From WHSM01 sp050701815 (GTDB lineage Bacteria > Actinomycetota > Actinomycetes > Mycobacteriales > Micromonosporaceae): a DNA stretch of 7,065 bases. The translations under genes and the position numbers were made by a program. The stretch spans positions 1-7,065 of the forward strand of contig JBOGDL010000126.1 of NCBI GenBank assembly GCA_050701815.1. The letters run 5' to 3'. Below are positions 1 to 5,748 of the stretch, piece after piece; position 1 is the first letter of the stretch, and each line of letters opens with the position of its first letter. A model generated the notes under the pieces. The model saw only the letters and a list, made by a program, of their open reading frames with translations. It was not told the origin of the DNA and did no database searches.

Positions 1-253
1 CGTGGGCGCTGTCCCACGGGATCGGGGTCACCTTCACTTTCGCGTCAGGGTTCTCTTCCATGAACCCCTTCGCCAGCTCGGACAGCTTCTCGCCCTCAGC
101 ACCCATGGCCCAGACGGTGATCTCGCCCTTGGCTTTCCCCCCGCTGATCCCCTTGCCTGATTCCGCTGCGCCGCCCTCCTCACGGCCGCATCCGGTCAAC
201 ACCAGCGCAGCGGCCAGACCAACTGCGACCGCCGGCCGCATCCATCCACTCAT
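1..253 (-). CDS. Sugar ABC transporter substrate-binding lipoprotein (N-terminus only)
   Basis: The minus strand encodes the first 84 residues of an extracellular solute-binding protein; the rest lies beyond the left edge. The N-terminus is a lipoprotein signal: a short charged start (R6), a hydrophobic stretch at about residues 8-19, and a lipobox LTGC with the acylated Cys at 22. A Gly/Glu/Ser-rich linker follows, then a first strand with GEITVWAMG and a helix ending in FMEENPDAKVKVTPIPW. That pattern is typical of family 1 carbohydrate-binding proteins (COG1653). The start is the ATG at 253, preceded by a strong GGAGGTG ribosome-binding site at 259-265, five bases upstream. It is probably the first gene of an importer operon with two permeases off the window. 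It diverges from a GH13 enzyme gene, so the transported sugar is probably an alpha-glucoside or oligosaccharide. The exact ligand cannot be read from this fragment. Confidence 0.9.
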   Translation of the reverse strand, partial: MSGWMRPAVAVGLAAALVLTGCGREEGGAAESGKGISGGKAKGEITVWAMGAEGEKLSELAKGFMEENPDAKVKVTPIPWDSAH

Positions 254-321
254 CGAGTCACCTCCGGTTAGCAGATCCTGGGGCCTCGCGGGGCGCCGCG
301 AACGGCATTGGTCCACGAGGA

Positions 322-337
322 TTGGAAGCGCTTGCAA
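322..337. promoter_or_regulatory. LacI-family operator (TTGGAAGCGCTTGCAA)
   Basis: The 16-base site is an inverted repeat with a perfect AAGCGCTT core (326-333) and a central CpG, and only one mismatched pair overall (the second G of TTGG against the G of TTGC). This is the classic form of operators for LacI/GalR-family sugar regulators. It sits in the divergent region, on the predicted transcription start of the sugar-binding protein gene, where a bound repressor would block initiation. It is also about 255 bases upstream of the GH13 start and could control both directions. No LacI-type regulator gene is in the window, so the regulator must be encoded elsewhere, perhaps beyond the left edge. 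Confidence 0.7.
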
Positions 338-338
338 C

Positions 339-367
339 ACCCAATCGACCATCGGCTTCACTGTCAA
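339..367 (-). promoter_or_regulatory. Predicted sigma-70-type promoter of the sugar-binding protein gene
   Basis: On the minus strand a perfect -35 hexamer TTGACA (367-362) is followed, after exactly 17 bases, by TTGGGT (344-339), which keeps the first and last T of a -10 box but is otherwise poor. The expected start of transcription is near 332, giving a leader of about 80 bases before the ATG at 253. The predicted start lies inside the LacI-type operator at 322-337, which supports both assignments. No equally good promoter was found for the divergent GH13 gene. Confidence 0.55.
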
Positions 368-592
368 GACCAAACTGGCGCAAAGTCCCTGCCTTCACGC
401 TGCCGCGTGGGTCTTGTGTCGGGGACGGATCACCACGAAAGTGGTCAGGGGCCAACCCACGCCAGGACCGAAGGGGCGCTGCGACCACAGTGGAACTACG
501 CACCGAGACGGCGCCAACGCCGTACGCACAGGCGCTCGTTCGCACAGTGCAGTAAGGGCTTACACCATTCAGCCAGAGGAGCCAGCCGCCGA

Positions 593-2197
593 ATGACCCC
601 GAACCCGCCCCCGCAGTGGCTTGCCGACGCGGTGTCGTACCAGATCTATCCGCAGAGCTTCGCCGACAGCAACGGCGACGGGATCGGTGATCTCGCCGGG
701 ATCAGGCAACGCCTTGACCACCTCAAGTGGCTCGGCGTGACCACGATCTGGCTCAACCCCTGCTTCGCCTCCCCGTTCACCGACGCCGGGTACGACGTGG
801 CCGACTACCTGCAGGTGGCCCTCCGGTACGGCAGCAACGACGATCTGGTCGCCCTGATCGACGACGCTCACCGGCTCGGAATCCGGGTGCTGCTCGACCT
901 GGTCGCCGGCCACACGTCCCACCAGCACGCGTGGTTTCGCGACTCCGCCGCCAGCGCCGACGGCGAGCACCCCGACCGCTACATCTGGACCCCCAGCCGG
1001 GATGTGCGGCCACCCGGGTTCCAACCCTCACCCGGGCCGCGGGACGGCTGCTACCTGCCCAACTTCTTCGTCTCGCAGCCCGCGCTGAATTTCGGGTACG
1101 CCACGCCACACCCCGACGAGCCGTGGCGTCAGCCCCCGGACGCGCCCGGACCCAGCGCCAACCGCGCCGCGCTGCGCGAGATCATGGCGTACTGGCTCGA
1201 CCGGGGGGCCGATGGGTTCCGGGTCGACATGGCGGCGTCGTTGATCAAGGAGGACCGGGACGGCGTCCACACCAGAGAGCTGTGGCGCGGGATCCGCGGC
1301 TGGCTCGACAAGCACCACCCCGAAGCAGCGCTGATGTCCGAGTGGGGGGAGCCCGCGAAAGCCGTGTCCGCGGGCTTCCACCTCGACCACTTCCTGCAGT
1401 TCCAGGGTCGAGCCTTCCGGTCGCTGGTCGACAACGGGGACGGGGTGCAGGTCCCGGACTGGGCGCCCGGGCCCTGCTTCTTCGATCCAGCGGGTCGCGG
1501 CGCCGCGACCGAGTTCATCGACCAGTGGGAAGCGGAAACCGCCGCCATGGGCGATGCCGGGCTGGTGGGCCTGCCCACGTCCAACCACGACTTCCCGCGG
1601 CTGGCCTGCGGCGAACGCGACCACGAGCAACTCCGGTCCGCTCTGGTCATGATGCTCACCTGGCCCACCGCGCCGACGATCTACTACGGCGATGAAATCG
1701 GCATGCGGCACGTGCCCGGGCTGCCCGTCACCGAAGGCAGCTCGCTCGCAGACACGTACAACCGGGCCGGCTCGCGTACGCCGATGCAGTGGGACGACTC
1801 CGCCAACGCCGGCTTCTCCACGGCCGCGCCCGGCGACCTTTACCTGCCGATCGACCCGGACCCCGACCGTCCCACCGTCGCGGCGCAACGCGGCGACCCC
1901 GACTCGCTGCTGCACCTGACCCGTCAGCTGATCGCGCTGCGCCGGGAACACCCCGCGCTCGGGGCTCGCGGCACGGTGGACGTGCTGGCCGGACGCGAAC
2001 AGGCGTACCCGCTGGTCTACCTGCGCAGCCACGCCGACCAGCGGTTCCTGGTGGCGGTCAACCCGCGTCGTGAGCCCGCAGCCGCGGCGCTGCGCGCCCT
2101 CGGCGCCGTCGAGGCGAAGCTGCGCCAAGGCGCCCGGGTACGTGACGACAAGGTCGAGCTGGACGGTTTCGGCTACGGAATCTGGTCCCTGGCGTAA
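593..2197 (+). CDS. GH13 family glycoside hydrolase, alpha-glucosidase-like
   Basis: A 534-residue cytoplasmic enzyme with no signal peptide, probably hydrolysing alpha-glucosidic bonds of imported sugars. Visible GH13 landmarks: the opening VSYQIYPQSF; a calcium-loop motif D25-SNGDGIGD-33; LNPCFASPF with G66-YDVADY; region I D102-LVAGH-107; region II GFRVD with nucleophile D212; region III SEW with acid/base E250; region IV SNHD with D333. Later come YYGDEIGM and GSRTPMQWD, typical of oligo-1,6-glucosidase and trehalose-synthase relatives, and a C-terminal beta domain from about residue 440. Region I has Gly where most alpha-glucosidases have Asn (NHTS), and region III reads EWGEP, so this may be a less-studied subgroup. 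The start at ATG 593 has GAGGAG 11 bases upstream and gives the usual family N-terminus; the frame stays open back to 308 without family resemblance. It diverges from the sugar-binding protein gene. Exact substrate unknown. Confidence 0.9.
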   Translation: MTPNPPPQWLADAVSYQIYPQSFADSNGDGIGDLAGIRQRLDHLKWLGVTTIWLNPCFASPFTDAGYDVADYLQVALRYGSNDDLVALIDDAHRLGIRVLLDLVAGHTSHQHAWFRDSAASADGEHPDRYIWTPSRDVRPPGFQPSPGPRDGCYLPNFFVSQPALNFGYATPHPDEPWRQPPDAPGPSANRAALREIMAYWLDRGADGFRVDMAASLIKEDRDGVHTRELWRGIRGWLDKHHPEAALMSEWGEPAKAVSAGFHLDHFLQFQGRAFRSLVDNGDGVQVPDWAPGPCFFDPAGRGAATEFIDQWEAETAAMGDAGLVGLPTSNHDFPRLACGERDHEQLRSALVMMLTWPTAPTIYYGDEIGMRHVPGLPVTEGSSLADTYNRAGSRTPMQWDDSANAGFSTAAPGDLYLPIDPDPDRPTVAAQRGDPDSLLHLTRQLIALRREHPALGARGTVDVLAGREQAYPLVYLRSHADQRFLVAVNPRREPAAAALRALGAVEAKLRQGARVRDDKVELDGFGYGIWSLA

Positions 2198-2199
2198 CG

Positions 2200-2215
2200 C
2201 CGGCTGGTACGCCGG
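2200..2215 (+). terminator. Weak hairpin after the GH13 gene
   Basis: CCGGC, a six-base loop (TGGTAC) and GCCGG begin three bases after the GH13 stop codon. The stem is only five pairs and no T-run follows, so it may act as a weak terminator or a 3' end stabiliser at most. A second small GGCC-AAAG-GGCC hairpin follows at 2234-2245. Confidence 0.25.
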
Positions 2216-2243
2216 AAGCCTTCAGCGACGCCCGGCCAAAGGG

Positions 2244-2263
2244 CCTCAGGACTAAGGTCCCGT
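2244..2263. promoter_or_regulatory. DosR/DevR-like palindrome upstream of the DUF4389 gene
   Basis: The core GGAC-TAAG-GTCC (2249-2260) is an inverted repeat. Laid against the mycobacterial DosR consensus TTSGGGACTWWAGTCCCSAA, the 20-base site matches at 15 positions by my manual count, including GGACT, the AA centre and GTCCC. It lies about 80 bases upstream of the DUF4389 start. A poor -10-like CAATAG at 2282-2287 would place the box around -40, where DosR sites activate, but that -10 assignment is loose. No DosR-type response regulator is in the window. Confidence 0.35.
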
Positions 2264-2344
2264 GGCTCTGGGTACCTCTCCCAATAGGCGGGACGGTCGG
2301 AGTAGTCACGTGTGTGAAGGCCTGGCCGAAATGGGGGGTTTGAC

Positions 2345-3052
2345 ATGGGTGTGGCGATGCCGACGCCGGGTGCGTACCCGGTCCAGGTTGAGGGTCATAT
2401 TCAGCCGGGGTTGAGCCGTTGGCTCTGGCTGGTGAAGTGGCTCTTGCTGATCCCGCACTATGTCGTGCTGTTCTTCCTGTGGATAGCGTTCGCGGTGGTG
2501 AGCATCGTGGCCTTCTTCGCGATCCTGTTCACCGGCAGGTATCCACGCCCCCTGTTCGACTTCAACGTGGGCGTGCTGCGCTGGAGCTGGCGGGTGGCGT
2601 ACTACGGGTACAGCGCCCTGGGCACCGACAAGTACCCGCCGTTCAGCCTGTCGGAGGACGTTGACTACCCCGCGAAGCTGCACGTGGATTACCCTGGGCG
2701 GCTCTCCCGCGGCCTGGTGCTGGTGAAGTGGTGGCTGCTGGCGCTGCCGCACTACCTGGTGTTGGGGATCTTTCTCGGCACCGGCTATTACGTGTACCAG
2801 GCCGGCCAGTGGGTGCAGTACAACACTCCGGGGCTGATCGGCCTGCTGGTGCTGTTCGCCGCGATCGCGCTGCTGTTCACCGGCAACTACCCGCGCACGA
2901 TCTTCGACTTCGTGCTAGGGATGAACCGGTGGGCGTTGCGGGTCGCCGCGTACGTGACCTTGATGACCGACCGGTACCCGCCGTTCCGGCTCGACGCCGG
3001 AGGCGACGAACCCGAGAGGCTGCGGGTCAACCAGCCCCCGACTGGCGAGTGA
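2345..3052 (+). CDS. Tandem DUF4389 integral membrane protein
   Basis: A 235-residue membrane protein of unknown function built from two DUF4389 copies. Copy 1 (about 11-102) and copy 2 (about 108-216) share the same landmarks in order: an opening YP strand, LSR followed by LVKW, PHY (37-39; 135-137), a long hydrophobic span, LFTG.YPR (62-68; 178-184), FDF (71-73; 187-189), RW...RVA and a closing D.YPPF (95-100; 209-214). Each copy holds two hydrophobic spans, so about four membrane helices are expected (roughly 28-48, 50-63, 124-145, 163-179). A hydrophilic, acidic-basic tail ends the protein. The ATG at 2345 has a GGGGGG Shine-Dalgarno-like run six bases upstream; ATG 2357 is an alternative. 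The DUF427 gene follows 105 bases later on the same strand. No catalytic motif is seen. A DosR-like box lies upstream. Confidence 0.85.
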   Translation: MGVAMPTPGAYPVQVEGHIQPGLSRWLWLVKWLLLIPHYVVLFFLWIAFAVVSIVAFFAILFTGRYPRPLFDFNVGVLRWSWRVAYYGYSALGTDKYPPFSLSEDVDYPAKLHVDYPGRLSRGLVLVKWWLLALPHYLVLGIFLGTGYYVYQAGQWVQYNTPGLIGLLVLFAAIALLFTGNYPRTIFDFVLGMNRWALRVAAYVTLMTDRYPPFRLDAGGDEPERLRVNQPPTGE

Positions 3053-3065
3053 CCCTCACCGTCCC

Positions 3066-3133
3066 TCAAGATCGCTGTTTCGGGCACAGAAGTGAAGTGG
3101 AACTGCATTTTGCTCCCGAGAACAGCGTCTTGA
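3066..3133. repeat. Long imperfect inverted repeat between the DUF4389 and DUF427 genes
   Basis: The left arm TCAAGA-t-CGCTGTT-TCGGG (3066-3084) pairs with the right arm CCCGA-g-AACAGCG-TCTTGA (3115-3133). This gives 18 base pairs in blocks of 6, 7 and 5, with one single-base bulge on each side and a 30-base loop (3085-3114). By my count the element is 50% GC (34 of 68), clearly below the flanking genes. No T-run follows it, and no flanking target-site duplication is obvious. It could be a terminator for the DUF4389 gene, an RNA leader structure for the DUF427 gene, which begins 24 bases later, or a remnant of a small dispersed palindromic element. Confidence 0.65.
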
Positions 3134-3157
3134 ACTACGGCAGGGAGGGCGCACAAC

Positions 3158-3910
3158 ATGACAGACATTCCACGCGCTCGGGTACGGATCGAGCAGAGCC
3201 CCAAGCGGGTGCGCGTCCACCTGGGCGCCGACATCGTCGCCGACACCACCACACCGATGCTGGTATGGGAGAAGCCGTACTACCCGACGTACTACTTTCC
3301 GGTGGCCGACGTGCACGCGAAGCTGGCGCCAACAGGCGAGACCATCCACTCCACCAGCCGGGGCGAAGCCGAGGTCTACGACGTGTCAACACCGAACCAC
3401 ACCGCGGTCCGCGCGGCGTCCCGGTTCACGGATTCCCCGGTGGCGGAGCTGCGGGACCTGGTCAGGCTGAACTGGGCCGACATGGACGAGTGGTTCGAGG
3501 AGGACGAGCCGGTGTACGTGCACCCGCGCGACCCGTACAAGCGGGTGGACATCCTCGCCAGCTCCCGCCACATCGTGATGGAGGTCGACGGGGTCGTGGT
3601 GGCAGAATCCCGCCAGCCGCGGATCCTGTTCGAGACTGGTCTTCCGCCCCGCTACTACCTGCCGTTGACTGACGTGCGGATGGAGCTGCTGCGACCGTCT
3701 ACGCGGCAGACTCAGTGCCCGTACAAGGGGACGGCGACGTACTGGAGCGTGGTGGCAGGCGACGCGGTGCACGAGGACCTGGTCTGGTGTTACCGCTCCC
3801 CCACGCCGGAGAGCCAGAAGATCATCGGCCTCGCCAGCTTCTACAACGAGCGCGTCGACCTGTATGTGGACGAAGTGTTGCAGGAACGCCCCCGGACCCC
3901 GTTCAGCTGA
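3158..3910 (+). CDS. Tandem DUF427 domain protein
   Basis: A 250-residue soluble protein with two DUF427 (Pfam NTP_transf_9) domains, of unknown biochemical role. The N-terminal copy covers about 16-90 (VRVHLGADIVADTT, then LVWEKPYYPTYYFP at 35-48 and a DV). The C-terminal copy covers about 130-243: HIVMEVDGVVVAES, RILFETGLPPRYYLP at 155-169, TDV, then the family signature CPYKGTATYW at 187-196 and FYNERVDLYVD. The N-terminal copy lacks the CPYKG signature; its matching part is GEAEVYDV (69-76), so it is the more diverged copy. An acidic linker (110-118, DEWFEEDEP) joins the two. The ATG at 3158 has a strong GGGAGGG ribosome-binding site (3143-3149) eight bases upstream. It follows the DUF4389 gene across a long inverted repeat and converges with the cobalamin-binding-like gene. 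Confidence 0.88.
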   Translation: MTDIPRARVRIEQSPKRVRVHLGADIVADTTTPMLVWEKPYYPTYYFPVADVHAKLAPTGETIHSTSRGEAEVYDVSTPNHTAVRAASRFTDSPVAELRDLVRLNWADMDEWFEEDEPVYVHPRDPYKRVDILASSRHIVMEVDGVVVAESRQPRILFETGLPPRYYLPLTDVRMELLRPSTRQTQCPYKGTATYWSVVAGDAVHEDLVWCYRSPTPESQKIIGLASFYNERVDLYVDEVLQERPRTPFS

Positions 3911-3947
3911 CCGGCGCCCAAACGGCTGGCCCACGGGCGGCTGGCAT

Positions 3948-3964
3948 CTCGGCGCGGCACCGAG
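3948..3964. terminator. Weak hairpin in the convergent gap
   Basis: CTCGG, a seven-base loop and CCGAG lie in the 102-base gap between the converging DUF427 and cobalamin-binding-like genes, where a shared terminator would be expected. A wider GGCGC...GCGCC pair (3913-3917 and 3972-3976) could enclose it. There is no T-run on either strand, so only location and folding support it. Confidence 0.25.
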
Positions 3965-4012
3965 GCCGTCAGCGCCAAGGGGGCGTGCGCAGAGGTCGCC
4001 GTGCGTCGCTGG

Positions 4013-4897
4013 TCACGCGATACGGGCGACTGCCCCTTGCGCCGGGGGCGGGACGGCATCCGGGTGCAGGATCGAGGCGATCGCCTCCACCCCGTTGACG
4101 AGCCGGGGGCCGGGGCGCACCACCAGGCTGTCCGCGTCAATCGCCCACACCTGCGCATCGGGGAATCGGGGCGCCACCGCGAGTGCCTGTCGCGCGGCGC
4201 CGTCCAGGTGAAAGCCGCACGGTGAGACCAGCACGATGTCCGGGGCCGCTGCGGTGAGCTCCCGCCAGTCCGTCGGGGCGGAACGCGCGCCGGGACGGGC
4301 AGCCACCGGCTCGCCGCCGGCGGCGGCCACCAGGTCGGGCGCCCAGTGCCCGGCGGGGAACGGCGGCTCGACCCACTCCACGATCACGACCCGGCGCCGG
4401 GGGCGACCCTTGACGGCAGCGGCGACCAAGGCCAGCCGGGCCCGCAGGTCCGTCACCAGTTTCTCGGCCCGGTCCGCGGCGCCGGCGCGGGCGCCGACCG
4501 CCAGGATGGTGTCGAGGACCTCTTCCAAGGTGTACGGGTCCAGCGACAACACCTCCGCCGTGCAACCCAGGTACGCCAGCGCTTCGGAGACCTGACCCGA
4601 CGGCAGCGCGCACACTCGACACAAGTCCTGGGTGAGGATCAGCTCTGGATCCAGACCCGCCAGAGCGTCGGCGTGCAAGGTGTACAGGTCGCCGCCGGAC
4701 GCCTTGCGCGCCCGCACGTAATCGTCGATCTCTCGTGGGCTCATCCTCCTGGTGTCCCGGCCGCCTACCACCACAGCCTTGTCGACCCGCGCGGAGGCGG
4801 GCTCATCACACTCGAACGTCACCCCGACAAGCTCGTCACCGAGCCCGAGGGCGTACACGATCTCGGTGGCGGAAGGCAGCAACGACACCAGACGCAT
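4013..4897 (-). CDS. Cobalamin-binding-like periplasmic-binding-fold protein without signal peptide
   Basis: A 294-residue BtuF/FepB-type protein (COG0614). The family opening is MRLVSLLPSATEIVYALGLG at residues 1-20, followed by VGVTFECDEP (24-33), a connecting helix with SPREIDDYV, then LILTQDLCRVCALP (86-99), EWVEPPFPAGHW (174-185) and APDIVLVSPCGFHLD. There is no signal peptide or lipobox, so it is probably cytoplasmic, unlike transport BtuF proteins. This signal-less subgroup is often labelled cobalamin-binding protein, but whether it binds B12 is not shown here. Cys30, Cys93 and Cys96 lie in motifs I recall as conserved in the subgroup. I chose ATG 4897 over GTG 4912 because it gives the family's usual start and has AGGA seven bases upstream. 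No permease or ATPase gene is adjacent. It follows the DUF4383 gene by 125 bases. Confidence 0.85.
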   Translation of the reverse strand: MRLVSLLPSATEIVYALGLGDELVGVTFECDEPASARVDKAVVVGGRDTRRMSPREIDDYVRARKASGGDLYTLHADALAGLDPELILTQDLCRVCALPSGQVSEALAYLGCTAEVLSLDPYTLEEVLDTILAVGARAGAADRAEKLVTDLRARLALVAAAVKGRPRRRVVIVEWVEPPFPAGHWAPDLVAAAGGEPVAARPGARSAPTDWRELTAAAPDIVLVSPCGFHLDGAARQALAVAPRFPDAQVWAIDADSLVVRPGPRLVNGVEAIASILHPDAVPPPAQGAVARIA

Positions 4898-4904
4898 CCC
4901 ACCA

Positions 4905-4908
4905 TCCT
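4905..4908 (-). promoter_or_regulatory. Ribosome-binding site deciding the start of the cobalamin-binding-like gene
   Basis: AGGA on the minus strand lies seven bases before ATG 4897. The upstream in-frame GTG at 4912 has only a GGCGGG run directly against it, too close to work well. This favours the shorter protein. Confidence 0.5.
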
Positions 4909-4926
4909 GCACCCCGCCGGAATGCT

Positions 4927-4942
4927 GGCGCCTCGGAGCGCC
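4927..4942 (-). other. GC hairpin in the leader of the cobalamin-binding-like gene
   Basis: GGCGC, a six-base loop and GCGCC lie about 30 bases upstream of the start at 4897. A second weak pair, GCACA (4976-4980) with TGTGC (4992-4996), lies between it and the DUF4383 stop. Either might end the DUF4383 transcript, but neither has a T-run. No cobalamin riboswitch fits in this 125-base gap. Confidence 0.2.
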
Positions 4943-5022
4943 GGGTGACGGTGGAGATGCGGCCTAGCGCAGATGGCACACGCCAATCCGATGTGCGTTG
5001 ACGAGGCCTCGCCGCGGCGGTG

Positions 5023-5481
5023 TCAGCGGCTGCTGCCGAGACCCCGTCCGCTCACCAGGCCGAGAGCGATCATGCCGACCCCCAGCGCCAGGTGCAGCCA
5101 GTTGTCCGCGGTGTTCAGTGGGACGAAGTTGGCGCCGGTTTCGAACGGCACGATCAACCCGTACAACCAGAGAATCAGGTAGATCACACCGCCGCCGACC
5201 AGGTACAGCCGGGCCAACCCAGCGGTACGCGCCAGCAGCAGTCCGGCGACCCCGAACGCGAGGTGGACGATGTTGTGCAGGATCGACACCTGGAACAGGC
5301 CGAGAAGCAAGGCTTCGCTGTGATGACCTGCGAACCGCAACTCGTAGTACTCGGTGGTGACGCCCGGGATGAACCCGAGGATCCCGACCAGCAGGAACAC
5401 TGCCCCGACAATGAGAGCCAGCATCTGCGCCAAGCTGCGGCCGTGGACGTACCCGGCGGGGCTGCTGTACGCGCTTCCCAT
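5023..5481 (-). CDS. DUF4383 integral membrane protein
   Basis: A 152-residue membrane protein recognisable as DUF4383, a family of unknown function common in actinomycetes. Four hydrophobic spans are visible: about 18-40 (AQMLALIVGAVFLLVGILGF), 58-84, 88-110 and 127-144. The family landmarks are LHNIVHLAFGVAG in span 2 and NTADNWLHLALGVGM leading into span 4, which put several His and Asn residues in or near the membrane. FIPGVTTEY after span 1 and an acidic/aromatic loop fit the family layout. The N-terminal 15 residues are polar. The ATG at 5481 has a strong GAGGGAGG ribosome-binding site six bases upstream (5488-5495). A sigma-B/SigF-like promoter lies about 60 bases upstream, and the 267-base gap before it suggests this gene starts its own transcript. 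Confidence 0.88.
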   Translation of the reverse strand: MGSAYSSPAGYVHGRSLAQMLALIVGAVFLLVGILGFIPGVTTEYYELRFAGHHSEALLLGLFQVSILHNIVHLAFGVAGLLLARTAGLARLYLVGGGVIYLILWLYGLIVPFETGANFVPLNTADNWLHLALGVGMIALGLVSGRGLGSSR

Positions 5482-5748
5482 CTCTTGCCTCCCTCGTGGT
5501 GTGCACGCGACACGAGCAAACTTTTCGCGATCGCATGACTACCCTCCGCGTTGATGCGCCAAACGGAGAATTCAGGTGCTATGCCCTAAATCGCCGGACT
5601 CAGCACCCGCGTCCTCGTCGACCTGATGGCAGTAATACGGAGCCGCGGCGCTGACGGATGGGGGCGGCCTCGCAAGAGGTGGCGCCGGATCAGGCGAGCC
5701 GGTCCCCGCCCGAGTTCAGCCCGATCCAAGCTGGCCCGGCGAGCTGAG
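5482..5748. other. Intergenic region between the DUF1622 and DUF4383 genes
   Basis: These 267 bases hold the SigF-like promoter at 5539-5564. They also hold a small hairpin with a GCAA tetraloop (CCTC 5668-5671 with GAGG 5676-5679), which might mark the end of the DUF1622 transcript but has no T-run. I see no tRNA, no convincing small gene and no repeat element here. Confidence 0.4.
5539..5564 (-). promoter_or_regulatory. Sigma-B/SigF-like promoter of the DUF4383 gene
   Basis: On the minus strand GTTT (5564-5561) is followed after 16 bases by GGGTAG (5544-5539). This closely matches the GTTT-N14-18-GGGTA(T/C) form of actinobacterial stress sigma factors (mycobacterial SigF, Streptomyces SigB); only the last -10 base departs. 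Transcription would start near 5532, leaving a leader of about 50 bases before the ATG at 5481 and its ribosome-binding site. Confidence 0.5.

Larger units (their letters stand above)
254..592. other. Divergent intergenic control region
   Basis: This 339-base gap separates the divergent sugar-binding protein and GH13 genes. Besides the promoter and operator listed separately, it holds a perfect 5-base inverted repeat, GTAAG-GG-CTTAC, at 552-563, 29 bases before the GH13 start, and a GAGGAG ribosome-binding site at 576-581. Open frames run through the gap on both strands, including an in-frame extension of the GH13 gene back to 308, but their Arg/His/Pro-rich translations resemble no protein I know. 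I regard the gap as non-coding. Confidence 0.6.

Noticed and set aside
308..592. In-frame N-terminal extension of the GH13 gene by 95 residues
   Set aside because: The extension is Arg/His-rich, has no family similarity, overlaps the operator region, and the ATG at 593 has its own ribosome-binding site and gives the expected GH13 N-terminus.
1028..2128. Long minus-strand open frame (366 residues) opposite the GH13 gene
   Set aside because: It is the antisense shadow of a clear GH13 gene in GC-rich DNA; its translation shows no recognisable domain.
2306..2317. TCAC-N4-GTGA repeat, with CACGTG inside, as a regulator site
   Set aside because: The arms are only four bases and fit no consensus I can name with the right spacing; easily chance.
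3099..3129. ECF-type promoter GGAAC...CGTC before the DUF427 gene
   Set aside because: The spacer is 22 bases, too long for the 16-17 usual in ECF promoters, and the sequence is better explained by the inverted repeat.
2728..3672. Plus-strand open frame (314 residues) spanning the DUF4389 and DUF427 genes
   Set aside because: It is a frame-shifted, Arg/Pro-rich reading of two real genes and crosses the intergenic inverted repeat.
4898..5022. Cobalamin riboswitch upstream of the cobalamin-binding-like gene
   Set aside because: The gap is too short for the roughly 200-base element and I see no convincing B12 box; only small GC hairpins are present.
5600..5748. tRNA or other structured RNA gene
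   Set aside because: GTTC-like and GC hairpin pieces occur, but there is no TPsiC-arm motif with a matching acceptor stem.
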